Under the pieces are notes generated by a model. It saw only the letters and a program-made list of their open reading frames with translations. It was not told the origin of the DNA and did no database searches. Below are positions 1 through 5,722 of a stretch of 7,731 nucleotides of DNA, one piece after another (within the stretch, counting starts at the first letter, position 1; every line of letters starts with the position of its first letter). The stretch lies in assembly GCA_021797225.1 (NCBI GenBank), contig JAKAAE010000068.1, positions 1 through 7,731 of the forward strand, given 5' to 3'. A program made the translations under genes and the position numbers. This stretch comes from Thermoplasmata archaeon. Its GTDB lineage: Archaea; Thermoplasmatota; Thermoplasmata; Thermoplasmatales; Thermoplasmataceae.

Positions 1-349
1 TCACCATGGCCATTGCAATGATCTGGTCCCTGTATGGATGCTTTCCCATGATACTGTACATATCCTGTGCAAGATTCCATGCAAGCTGGGAATTGCCGTA
101 TTCATATACCCTGGAAGAGGAGAATATATTCTTTGTTTTCTTCTCCCTGTATATTCCATTATCATCGATTGTTCCCATTAGAACAGTCTTCTTCACCGGC
201 TTCTTTTTTACCTTGTCCCACACACCCCTTGCAGCATACAGGTAATAGTTTCCGCCTATTACCTTCAGTTCAACCTTCCTTCCCTTTTCCCTCTTCATCC
301 TGAAGTATGTCTCCTTTACAGGATCCGGGGCATTATCAATCATAGTCAT
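1..349 (-). CDS. DDE transposase, N-terminal part (runs off the left edge)
   Basis: An open frame on the minus strand starts at the ATG at 349-347 and stays open to the window edge, giving 116 residues without a stop. Residues 35-62 read YYLYAARGVWDK, then a lysine-rich stretch, then KKTVLMGTID. This Y-Y-x-Y / WDK / GxID pattern with a following basic stretch (REKKTKN) is typical of the N-terminus of IS1634/IS4-like DDE transposases. The catalytic DDE core lies outside the window, so activity cannot be judged. The start at 349 is favoured because a TATA-like box sits about 26 bases upstream, as in the leaderless genes here; a second in-frame ATG at 343 is possible. The product would cut and rejoin the ends of its own insertion sequence. 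The right end of that element should lie within 350-648, but I could not identify a terminal inverted repeat because the other end is not visible. The family assignment is from recollection of conserved residues; transposase is likely, the exact IS family less sure. Confidence 0.75.
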   Translation of the reverse strand, partial: MTMIDNAPDPVKETYFRMKREKGRKVELKVIGGNYYLYAARGVWDKVKKKPVKKTVLMGTIDDNGIYREKKTKNIFSSSRVYEYGNSQLAWNLAQDMYSIMGKHPYRDQIIAMAMV

Positions 350-369
350 ATGTGTTATTATATGTGTTA
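348..369. repeat. Tandem pair of ATATGTGTTA at the transposase start; third copy at 495-504
   Basis: ATATGTGTTA occurs at 348-357 and 360-369, a 12-base period, and again at 495-504. The second and third copies agree over 12 bases (ATATGTGTTAAT, 360-371 and 495-506). The tandem pair lies between the TATA box and the transposase start codon and overlaps that codon. It could be a transposase or repressor binding site or part of the insertion-sequence end. In AT-rich DNA chance is not excluded. Confidence 0.4.
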
Positions 370-370
370 A

Positions 371-380
371 TACTATATAC
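371..380 (-). promoter_or_regulatory. TATA box of the transposase gene
   Basis: On the minus strand the sequence reads GTATATAGTA, centred about 26 bases upstream of the ATG at 349. That is the spacing at which an archaeal TATA box places transcription start at or next to the start codon, implying a leaderless mRNA. It supports the choice of the first ATG. Confidence 0.45.
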
Positions 381-620
381 ATGTTTCCACTGGAAATGGC
401 TAAAGTAAAGAGTTTCCATAATAAGGATAGATTGGAGTGAAGAATTGCAATATACAATATAATGCTGTATTTCCAGTATTCAGGCAATGAAAAAATATGT
501 GTTAATTTAGGGGGAGTTTAGGTATTTAAATAGCAATATTAAAAATAGTCTTTTGCCTGTAATTTCCAATGGCTGTTTTTATTTTTTGTATTTTCACTAT
601 CATATATCCAACGGTAACTG

Positions 621-632
621 TATAATAATTTA
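621..632 (+). promoter_or_regulatory. TATA box of the CruF-like gene
   Basis: TATAATAATTTA lies about 23-28 bases before the ATG at 649, the expected distance for leaderless transcription. A nearby ATG at 642 is in another frame and does not open the gene, so the promoter supports the 649 start. Confidence 0.45.
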
Positions 633-648
633 TTGCAATTAATGAGCG

Positions 649-1389
649 ATGAAAATAGAATGGAAGGTAGCCTATGGATACATTATATTTGGCTCCTTGA
701 TGCTGGTGATATATCTATTTACCCATGACTATGAACTTTCAGTTGCGGCGGAAATAGTATTTATACCATTTTATTTTTTTCATTCAATAAGGCTTAAGGG
801 CGTAAAATATACTGCTATTTTTTTCTCTGTGTCATATTCATTATCCCTTATTATTGAAATTATTGGAGTCCATACTGGAATTCCCTTTGGAAAATATTCC
901 TATTCTCATATTCTGGGTCCTGAAATTTTTGCGGTTCCTGTTGCTGTGCCATTTCTCTGGTCCTCACTTCTTTATTTCTCCTCACTGGCTACCAGAGGTC
1001 GTATATTGATTCCTGCTATTTTGCTTGTGGCTCTGGACATATCCTTCGATCCGAGATTCTCAAGACATCTCTGGCGCTGGGCTGTTCCAGGCGCATATTT
1101 CAGAGTTCCATTGACAAATTTTATGGGGTGGCTCATAACATCCATTTTTATTTATTCTGTACTTTATATTTTGATAAAAAAAGAAGATAACTTAGATATT
1201 AATGGGCTGATATTTTATACTGTTCTCGGCTACTTCCAGTGTATTGAAGATGTTGTGGTTACGCTCTATCTTCCTGCAATTATCTCATCTATTATTTTCA
1301 CTATCATATTTGCCACAGGATACATAGCATGGAATCATGGGAGACTGAATAAAACTCCATCCGGACCTGTTAATTTTCCTAACAAATAG
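649..1389 (+). CDS. DUF422/CruF-family carotenoid biosynthesis membrane protein
   Basis: A 246-residue hydrophobic protein with roughly seven likely membrane segments (about 8-24, 31-47, 55-73, 94-113, 118-134, 158-178 and 205-228). Family hallmarks are visible: EIIGVHTGIPFGKYSYS (70-86), a VPVAVPFLW segment (96-104), LDISFDP (129-135), WRW (142-144) and VPLTNFMGW (153-161). These match the carotenoid biosynthesis family PF04240, whose characterised member CruF hydrates the ends of C50 carotenoids in bacterioruberin synthesis in haloarchaea. Acidic and aromatic residues in the membrane core are probably functional. Arg152 sits just before the VPLTNF motif where, as I recall, relatives usually have Gly. 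No phytoene synthase, lycopene elongase or desaturase gene is near, so the substrate is unproven; it could act on another isoprenoid. The gene stands alone behind its own TATA box, with no Shine-Dalgarno sequence, and stops just before the promoter of pcc1. Family membership is fairly sure, hydratase activity is not. Confidence 0.8.
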   Translation: MKIEWKVAYGYIIFGSLMLVIYLFTHDYELSVAAEIVFIPFYFFHSIRLKGVKYTAIFFSVSYSLSLIIEIIGVHTGIPFGKYSYSHILGPEIFAVPVAVPFLWSSLLYFSSLATRGRILIPAILLVALDISFDPRFSRHLWRWAVPGAYFRVPLTNFMGWLITSIFIYSVLYILIKKEDNLDINGLIFYTVLGYFQCIEDVVVTLYLPAIISSIIFTIIFATGYIAWNHGRLNKTPSGPVNFPNK

Positions 1390-1390
1390 T

Positions 1391-1400
1391 TATATAATAA
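1391..1400 (+). promoter_or_regulatory. TATA box of the pcc1-prefoldin beta operon
   Basis: TATATAATAA is centred about 25 bases before the ATG at 1420 and begins one base after the stop of the preceding gene. This implies a separate, leaderless transcript for pcc1. An out-of-frame ATG at 1410 is ignored. Confidence 0.5.
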
Positions 1401-1419
1401 TATCATATAATGAATTTGA

Positions 1420-1653
1420 ATGTTCAAGGTTAAGCTTACCCTGAAAAAATCAGAGTATTTGAAGTACCTGGAGGCAATAAAACCGGAGGTTACAGAAACC
1501 TTCGGAAGGTCTAAAGTTAGTCTGGAAGAAGACGCATCAAATATCTATATAATTATAGATGCACCCGATGCCTCATCATTAAGGGCCAGTGTTTCTTCAA
1601 TTACCCGGGTATTGAACGTAACAAAAAAAATAATGGAGGAAGATGTATGGTAG
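1420..1653 (+). CDS. pcc1: KEOPS complex subunit Pcc1
   Basis: A 77-residue protein of the usual length for archaeal Pcc1. The tail of the fold is diagnostic: IYIIIDAPDASSLRASVSSI (43-62), where the ApD-x-x-x-LRAS-x-xS helix start is the family signature, followed by a short C-terminal helix (TRVLNVTKKIMEE). Pcc1 is the small dimerising subunit of KEOPS, which together with Kae1, Bud32 and Cgi121 adds the threonylcarbamoyl group to A37 of ANN-decoding tRNAs in the cytoplasm; Pcc1 bridges Kae1 copies and helps bind tRNA. The other KEOPS genes are not in the window. The stop overlaps the start of the prefoldin beta gene by 7 bases, so the two are almost certainly co-transcribed and possibly translationally coupled. 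A TATA box at 1391-1400 and the lack of any leader suggest leaderless initiation at 1420. Confidence 0.88.
   Translation: MFKVKLTLKKSEYLKYLEAIKPEVTETFGRSKVSLEEDASNIYIIIDAPDASSLRASVSSITRVLNVTKKIMEEDVW
1635..1640 (+). promoter_or_regulatory. Shine-Dalgarno sequence of the prefoldin beta gene
   Basis: GGAGGA lies inside the 3' end of pcc1, six bases before the ATG at 1647. It selects that ATG over the out-of-frame ATG at 1643. It is the clearest Shine-Dalgarno in the window and marks an internal operon gene, in contrast to the leaderless first genes. Confidence 0.7.
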
Positions 1654-2030
1654 AACCCAATTTAAATGCATATTTGCAGAACCAGATAAAGCAGGCACAG
1701 GACATGCAGGCACAGATAGAACAGATAGCCAGCCAGAGATACCAGCTGGACATGAAGGTAAAAGAACTGGAAAAAACATTGAAAGAATTGAACGGCATAG
1801 AAAAAGATGTTCCCGTATACAAAAATGTTGGACCTGTTATTTATAAAATTGATGATAAGGAAAAATTAATATCTGACCTGGATGAACAGCGCGAGCTGAG
1901 CCAGATGAGATTAAAAACACTGGAGAACCAGCAGAAATCACTTGAAGATAAATACAAGGAACTGGAGCAGGCAATCCAGAAAAGATATGAAGAATCAACA
2001 AGGTCCCAGAATAACCAGGGAATAAATTAA
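1647..2030 (+). CDS. pfdB: Prefoldin subunit beta
   Basis: A 127-residue, almost wholly helical protein with two long heptad-rich coiled-coil arms (about 5-50 and 70-120) joined by a beta-hairpin stretch containing DVPVYKNVGPVIYKID (54-69). The VYKNVG-x-xxxK hairpin and the length are those of archaeal prefoldin beta. Four beta and two alpha subunits form the hexameric jellyfish-shaped holdase that captures unfolded proteins with the coiled-coil tips and passes them to the thermosome. The C-terminal tail is polar (QNNQGIN) and probably disordered. The alpha subunit is not in this window. Pairing with pcc1 is, to my knowledge, seen in other archaea and here is reinforced by the 7-base overlap and internal Shine-Dalgarno. 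The gene converges with ribL with a 6-base gap. Confidence 0.93.
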   Translation: MVEPNLNAYLQNQIKQAQDMQAQIEQIASQRYQLDMKVKELEKTLKELNGIEKDVPVYKNVGPVIYKIDDKEKLISDLDEQRELSQMRLKTLENQQKSLEDKYKELEQAIQKRYEESTRSQNNQGIN

Positions 2031-2039
2031 TTTTTATTA
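2028..2039 (+). terminator. Possible T-rich terminator after prefoldin beta
   Basis: The stop codon leads straight into TTTTTATTA. Short U-runs are the usual termination signal in euryarchaea, and there are only six bases before the stop of the converging gene. No hairpin is evident. The call is weak because T-runs are common in this DNA. Confidence 0.3.
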
Positions 2040-2456
2040 CATAGTTTCTAAAATTTTCTTTCTTATCTTCGATGAGCTATTTATTACACCGTTATAGGGA
2101 GATACTCTTCTGACCTTTGTATTGAGGCCCATTTTTCTGCATTCACTTTCTATATAAGAATCGTCGAATCTCTGATCATAGCCCAACGTAATAATATCTG
2201 GTTTCTGTTCGGCAACTGTCTGGAATATGTTTTCATTGCTATGGCCTATAACAGCTTCATCAACAACCCTGAGCTCAGCCACCATTTGTGCTCTTTCCTT
2301 TTCATTGAAAATAAGCTCCTTCCCATGCTTTTCGGCGTAATAGTCAGATGCTATAACAACAATAAGATAGTCACCGAAGGATCTTGATTCCTTTAGATAA
2401 TGTACGTGACCTAAATGCAAAATATCAAAAACCCCGGATGCCATCACCTTTATCAT
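2037..2456 (-). CDS. ribL: Archaeal FAD synthase (FMN adenylyltransferase)
   Basis: A 139-residue nucleotidyltransferase of the cytidylyltransferase-like superfamily. The ATP-binding HxGH motif is HLGH (14-17) within GVFDILHLGHVHYL (8-21), and the second signature is SSSKI (127-131) near the C-terminus. LGYDQ (about 92-96) is also typical of the archaeal RibL group. RibL transfers AMP from ATP (or CMP from CTP) to FMN to make FAD, the last step of flavin cofactor synthesis, as a soluble cytosolic enzyme. Related sequences include glycerol-3-phosphate and pantetheine-phosphate nucleotidyltransferases, but the length and motifs fit RibL best. The riboflavin kinase partner is not in the window. 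A TATA box about 27 bases upstream and no Shine-Dalgarno indicate a leaderless transcript independent of the upstream TPR gene. Confidence 0.87.
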   Translation of the reverse strand: MIKVMASGVFDILHLGHVHYLKESRSFGDYLIVVIASDYYAEKHGKELIFNEKERAQMVAELRVVDEAVIGHSNENIFQTVAEQKPDIITLGYDQRFDDSYIESECRKMGLNTKVRRVSPYNGVINSSSKIRKKILETM

Positions 2457-2478
2457 TAGTAAGTTAAATACTTAGGCT

Positions 2479-2489
2479 TTTATAAATAA
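2479..2489 (-). promoter_or_regulatory. TATA box of ribL
   Basis: On the minus strand the sequence reads TTATTTATAAA, about 27 bases before the ATG at 2456. ribL can therefore be transcribed separately from the TPR gene that precedes it by 83 bases. Confidence 0.5.
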
Positions 2490-2518
2490 TTCGATGGTTA
2501 TGTCATCATAATGCATGG

Positions 2519-2536
2519 ATTTTATATTTATAAAAT
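2519..2536 (-). repeat. AT-only inverted repeat just downstream of the TPR gene
   Basis: ATTTTATA and TATAAAAT form perfect 8-base arms around a 2-base spacer, four bases beyond the stop of the TPR gene. On that gene's transcript it includes a U-run and could assist termination before the ribL promoter. With no G or C in the stem a stable hairpin is unlikely, so a chance arrangement in AT-rich DNA is a fair alternative. Confidence 0.3.
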
Positions 2537-2539
2537 TAG

Positions 2540-4042
2540 TTATTGTTTATTACCTGCGCATTCAGAAGCCGTATATTTTTCAATAAACTCTCTTGCCCTG
2601 CCAATAAAGTCTTCCTTCACTAAATTCAGGTATTCGCAGTCTAAATACTGTTTGTTTTTTAGGTCCTTCACAGCTTCTTCATAATTTGAATATATTCCCT
2701 TTGCTATTGATTTCAATAGTGAAAATACATCATTAAACTCCTCAACGTGCTCAAATTCCAGAAATTTATAAATCTGGATCTTGTCTGAATTTTCAACAAG
2801 CTGGCAGAATAGTGATATTACATCGCCCTCCTCCCCAGAATCTACTACAATCCTAGCATGTTTCATAGATTTTTCATAGTCTTTACTGTACAGATAGGAT
2901 CTAAAATACTCATAATTTTTTTCAGTATCATATACGGATTTGCACGAATCCAGGTATGTCAGTGCAATATCTGGTTTTCCTGTATTATTTAACTGTGTGG
3001 CACACAGTAACTTTGCCTCCTCGCTTCTATATTCATTGCATAATTTTTCTGAAGTTTTAAGTGCATTATCATAATCTCTGAGAAAACTCTGTCCAAAGTA
3101 TAACAAGGCGAGTATTTCCGCATCTTCTTTCCCATATCTCTTTATCTCTTTTACCAAGAGTTCATAATCATTGTTTTTTAATAAAAAATAAAACCATAAT
3201 TTATATGCATCAATATCGCCATTCTCAAGTATTTTTTTGTAAGTGCTGTAGGCTTCCTCTTTTTTCCCCTGGGAAATTAGAATGTCTGCTAGCAAATCAT
3301 AAAATTCGTTGACTTCTGGATAGAATTTAATAAATTGTCTGTATATCTCCTCTCCGGAGTTATTCAGTCCAACCATCTTCAGAAAATCATTCAGTGCATA
3401 TAAATATCCAAATTCTGCCGTATTTCCAAATGCCTCTGCAGTGGTTTCTATGTATTTCTCTGGTTCTTCTCCGGACATGTATATTGCCAATATTATATTA
3501 TAAGCATCCTGATTTCCCCTATCATATTTTAAGGCCAGCTTTGCCTCGGACAGTGACTTCATTTTCTGGTCTTCATGAAGGTAAATGTCGGCAAGTTCTG
3601 AATGGGCATCTGAATCTGTTATATTTGTCTTTAAATATATTTCCAGAAGAGTCTTTGCCTCATCAAAACGCTGAAGTTTTTTCAGTGAAATGGCCTTAGT
3701 AAAGTAAGGTGTATCATCCTCTGGACCGATCTTTATTGCCATGTCAGCATATTTTATACTGTTTTCATAATCCTCTATTGAATAATAACAGAAACTTTTA
3801 TGTGAATAAATTGCTGGATTGTTCTTGTATCTGCTCTCCATAACATCAAGTTCCCTCAGGGCCCCTTCATAATCAGCCATTTCAATAAGCACTTCAATTT
3901 TGTGAAATAGATAATTTCCCTTTGATGGTCTCATATTAATTGCTATATTTATATATTCCAGTGATTTTTCATACTCTCCGGATTCAAAGCTTTTCAATGA
4001 GAGATCATAATATTCTTCATCGCTTTTTTTAATTCCGAACAT
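2540..4042 (-). CDS. Tetratricopeptide-repeat protein of unknown function
   Basis: A 500-residue soluble, helical protein with no signal peptide or membrane segment. The N-terminal half is a regular array of 34-residue TPR units: about 6-39 (SFESGEYEKSLEYINIAINM then RP), 43-76 (a degenerate unit with DYEGALRELD), 77-107 (YYSIEDYENSIKYADMAIKI then GP), 111-144 (QRFDEAKTLLEIYL) and 145-178 (ADIYLHEDQKMKSLSEAKLA). Weaker units continue through the middle (GKKEEAYSTYKKIL; RDYDNALKTSEKL; GKPDIALTYLDSC; KDYEKSMKHARIV), while the last 100 residues are helical but not clearly TPR. TPR arrays form superhelical scaffolds that bind peptides or other proteins; no enzymatic domain is visible and the partner is unknown. 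A leaderless start is indicated by a TATA box about 24 bases before the ATG. Large TPR proteins of this kind are common in Thermoplasmatales and Methanosarcina, but I cannot name an ortholog. Confidence 0.85.
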   Translation of the reverse strand: MFGIKKSDEEYYDLSLKSFESGEYEKSLEYINIAINMRPSKGNYLFHKIEVLIEMADYEGALRELDVMESRYKNNPAIYSHKSFCYYSIEDYENSIKYADMAIKIGPEDDTPYFTKAISLKKLQRFDEAKTLLEIYLKTNITDSDAHSELADIYLHEDQKMKSLSEAKLALKYDRGNQDAYNIILAIYMSGEEPEKYIETTAEAFGNTAEFGYLYALNDFLKMVGLNNSGEEIYRQFIKFYPEVNEFYDLLADILISQGKKEEAYSTYKKILENGDIDAYKLWFYFLLKNNDYELLVKEIKRYGKEDAEILALLYFGQSFLRDYDNALKTSEKLCNEYRSEEAKLLCATQLNNTGKPDIALTYLDSCKSVYDTEKNYEYFRSYLYSKDYEKSMKHARIVVDSGEEGDVISLFCQLVENSDKIQIYKFLEFEHVEEFNDVFSLLKSIAKGIYSNYEEAVKDLKNKQYLDCEYLNLVKEDFIGRAREFIEKYTASECAGNKQ

Positions 4043-4060
4043 ATCTAGTTATTTTACGGA

Positions 4061-4070
4061 TTTATAAATA
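4061..4070 (-). promoter_or_regulatory. TATA box of the TPR gene
   Basis: On the minus strand TATTTATAAA is centred about 24 bases upstream of the ATG at 4042, supporting that start and a leaderless transcript. It faces away from the promoter at 4140. Confidence 0.5.
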
Positions 4071-4123
4071 ATATTGGAATTTTGTATGCTGCACATCACC
4101 TTCTGCCCAGGAGTTTCTACTAG

Positions 4124-4135
4124 AGGTTATAACCT
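4124..4135. promoter_or_regulatory. 12-bp palindrome, candidate operator
   Basis: AGGTTATAACCT is a perfect 12-base palindrome in the divergent promoter region. It ends four bases before the TATA box of the gene at 4170, next to where the BRE and an upstream regulator would bind. It could be the site of a dimeric winged-helix regulator. Only one copy is seen, so function is inferred from position and symmetry. Confidence 0.35.
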
Positions 4136-4139
4136 TAAG

Positions 4140-4148
4140 TTTAAATAA
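4140..4148 (+). promoter_or_regulatory. TATA box of the AsnB-like gene
   Basis: TTTAAATAA is centred 26 bases before the ATG at 4170 and is preceded by purine-rich AAG, a plausible BRE. It supports leaderless initiation at 4170. Confidence 0.5.
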
Positions 4149-4169
4149 TCCTTAGAAATTATAAAACAT

Positions 4170-4898
4170 ATGCAGAATATAGTAGAAGATGTTTATGAAG
4201 AGCTCAAGGCAGCAGTTGAGAAGACTGCGAACCTTCCATGCGCCATTGCATATTCAGGTGGTCTTGACAGCTCTCTTCTTCTGGGACTTTCAGGTTATAA
4301 ATACATACCGTATACACTGGGATTTTCTGATTCCAGGGACATAGAAAATGCCGATGAGGCATCAATGATTCTGAATATTCACATAAAGAAAATAATACTG
4401 GATGATATTGATATTCAGAGTTACATATCACAGTTAAAGGAAATTGATCCTAAAATCACAAAAATGGAACTGGGATATGAGCTTGTCCTTTTCATACTCA
4501 TGGATTTCATACCTGAGAAATATGTTGTGACCGGTCAGGGTGCAGATGAAATATTCTACGGCTATCACAGGTTTATTGATAATGTAAGACTGAAAAATGA
4601 CACATACCTTAACAGGCTTTTCAATGTAACGCTTCCCAGGGAGAAGAAAATGGCAGAATATTACGGAAAGGAACTTATTACACCCTATATTTCACCAGGA
4701 ATTCTCAGAATGAGGCACAATATAACAAGGGATGACAATATAAAGGATACCAGAAATAAGATAATTCTACGTGAAATAGCAAAAAAGATAAACATGCCAG
4801 ATGAAATATATTCAAGGAACAAAACAGCAGCTCAGTATGGTTCCGGCATTAATAAATTCCTTTTAAGGCAGGATGATAAAATATTTAGAAATGAATAA
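4170..4898 (+). CDS. Stand-alone asparagine-synthetase-type PP-loop protein
   Basis: A 242-residue protein corresponding to the synthetase half of AsnB only. The pyrophosphate loop SGGLDSS is at 29-35, the second conserved ATP-site segment TGQGADEIFYGY at 121-132 (compare SGEGSDELFGGY in AsnB), followed by ITPYISPGI (about 170) and the lysine-bearing RNKTAAQYGSGI near 216-227. These say it activates a carboxylate by adenylation with release of pyrophosphate. The N-terminal glutamine amidotransferase domain of AsnB, with its catalytic Cys2, is absent: the sequence begins only about 28 residues before the PP-loop and residue 2 is Gln. It would need free ammonia, a partner glutaminase, or a different nucleophile. 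The true substrate cannot be told from the sequence; asparagine synthesis is only one option, alongside modification of a tRNA or small molecule. It has its own promoter with a nearby palindrome and is followed 44 bases later by the MTAP gene. Confidence 0.82.
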   Translation: MQNIVEDVYEELKAAVEKTANLPCAIAYSGGLDSSLLLGLSGYKYIPYTLGFSDSRDIENADEASMILNIHIKKIILDDIDIQSYISQLKEIDPKITKMELGYELVLFILMDFIPEKYVVTGQGADEIFYGYHRFIDNVRLKNDTYLNRLFNVTLPREKKMAEYYGKELITPYISPGILRMRHNITRDDNIKDTRNKIILREIAKKINMPDEIYSRNKTAAQYGSGINKFLLRQDDKIFRNE

Positions 4899-4917
4899 AT
4901 ATTATTGTGAGATATGG

Positions 4918-4927
4918 TAGTATATAA
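4918..4927 (+). promoter_or_regulatory. Possible TATA box of the MTAP gene
   Basis: TAGTATATAA lies only about 20 bases before the ATG at 4943, somewhat close for a leaderless start there. An alternative AT-rich element at 4894-4906 would give a short leader of under 20 bases. Read-through from the gene at 4170 is also possible. Confidence 0.3.
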
Positions 4928-4942
4928 CTAATGGGATAAACA

Positions 4943-5716
4943 ATGACATACATAGGAATAATAGGAGGCAGTGGTCTTTACAGTATAATGGAAAGCAAGA
5001 AAACAATTGATGTTGAAACACCTTACGGAGAGCCATCCGCTCCAGTTGAAATCGGAGAGATAAATGGCGTGGAGGTTGCATTTTTGCCCAGACACGGAAA
5101 GAAACATACTTTCCCACCACATATGGTAAATTATAAGGCAAACATATTCGCAATGAACAAACTGGGTGTTGAGCGAATTATTGGACTAAATGCGGTTGGC
5201 TCACTTAATGAGGCATACCATCCCGGTGATATAGTCATACCTGATCAGTTTATAGATTTTACAAAACGCAGGGAACTGACATATTACAATGGTCCTGATG
5301 TTTACCATATATCCATGGCAGATCCATTCTGCAGCGATATCAGTACAAAAGCCTATGAAACAGGTAAAAAATTATCTTATCCTGTCCATAGAAGTGGGTC
5401 TTACCTCTGCATAGAGGGGCCCAGATTTTCTACAAGATCCGAATCAAAAATGTTTAAAAATTTCGCAGATATAATCGGAATGACACTGGTTCCAGAGATA
5501 AATCTGGCAGCTGAACTGTCAATGTGTTATGGCATGCTTGCAACGGTTACAGATTATGATGCATGGAAGGATGAGGCAGTGGAAGCCTCTGATGTAATGC
5601 AGATTATGAAGGAAAGCGAGGAAAAGGTATCCAAAATGTTATATAATTTAGTTCCACAAATTAACGGTCAAAGGAATTGCAAATGTTCTTTGAGATTAGA
5701 AAATGCAAAAGCGTGA
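4943..5716 (+). CDS. mtnP: S-methyl-5'-thioadenosine phosphorylase
   Basis: A 257-residue member of the trimeric purine nucleoside phosphorylase/MTAP family at full length. Visible elements are the phosphate-binding GGSGLY (8-13), [18 protein letters not shown] (50-67), NAVGSL (83-88), [11 protein letters not shown] (158-168), [11 protein letters not shown] (179-189) and TDYDAW (203-208). The aspartates of TDYD contact N6/N7 of adenine and separate MTAP from guanosine/inosine phosphorylases, which have Asn there. The enzyme splits methylthioadenosine, the by-product of polyamine synthesis, into adenine and methylthioribose-1-phosphate for purine and methionine salvage. A C-terminal CKC (246-248) matches the CxC motif that stabilises hyperthermophilic archaeal MTAP by a disulfide. 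The start is supported by the GGSG motif lying at the usual distance from the N-terminus. The stop is followed within 6 bases by the beta-CASP gene, suggesting an operon. Activity on adenosine or other purine nucleosides is possible. Confidence 0.9.
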   Translation: MTYIGIIGGSGLYSIMESKKTIDVETPYGEPSAPVEIGEINGVEVAFLPRHGKKHTFPPHMVNYKANIFAMNKLGVERIIGLNAVGSLNEAYHPGDIVIPDQFIDFTKRRELTYYNGPDVYHISMADPFCSDISTKAYETGKKLSYPVHRSGSYLCIEGPRFSTRSESKMFKNFADIIGMTLVPEINLAAELSMCYGMLATVTDYDAWKDEAVEASDVMQIMKESEEKVSKMLYNLVPQINGQRNCKCSLRLENAKA

Positions 5717-5717
5717 T
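5713..5717 (+). promoter_or_regulatory. Weak Shine-Dalgarno of the beta-CASP gene
   Basis: GTGAT, overlapping the MTAP stop codon and five bases before the ATG at 5723, matches the 3' half of the extended Shine-Dalgarno GGAGGTGAT. It is consistent with translation from a shared mRNA and with the 5723 start, but is short. Confidence 0.35.
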
Positions 5718-5722
5718 ATAAA

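Larger units (their letters stand above)
350..648. other. Gene-free AT-rich spacer between transposase and CruF-like gene
   Basis: About 300 bases hold no convincing gene. They contain the transposase TATA box, the ATATGTGTTA repeats, a short interrupted palindrome TTTCCACTGGAAA (384-396, arms of 6 around a central C), a G-run at 510-514 and, at the right end, the promoter of the gene at 649. The boundary of the insertion sequence to which the transposase belongs is expected somewhere here but cannot be fixed from one end. A 19-residue reading frame at 462-521 has no supporting signal. Confidence 0.6.

Noticed and set aside
6..303. Two overlapping plus-strand open frames (79 and 78 residues)
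   Set aside because: They lie antisense to the transposase frame, which has a recognisable family pattern; these have none.
384..396. Interrupted palindrome TTTCCACTGGAAA as a hairpin or terminator
   Set aside because: Six-base arms around one central base cannot form a hairpin loop, and no gene ends there; at best a protein-binding site with no further support.
462..521. A 19-residue plus-strand frame (starting MLYFQYSG) in the left spacer
   Set aside because: There is no ribosome binding site, no well-placed TATA box and no recognisable sequence; such frames arise by chance in AT-rich DNA.
3394..3699. A 101-residue plus-strand frame inside the TPR gene
   Set aside because: It is antisense to clear TPR repeats, Cys/Pro/His-rich in an uncharacteristic way, with no start signals.
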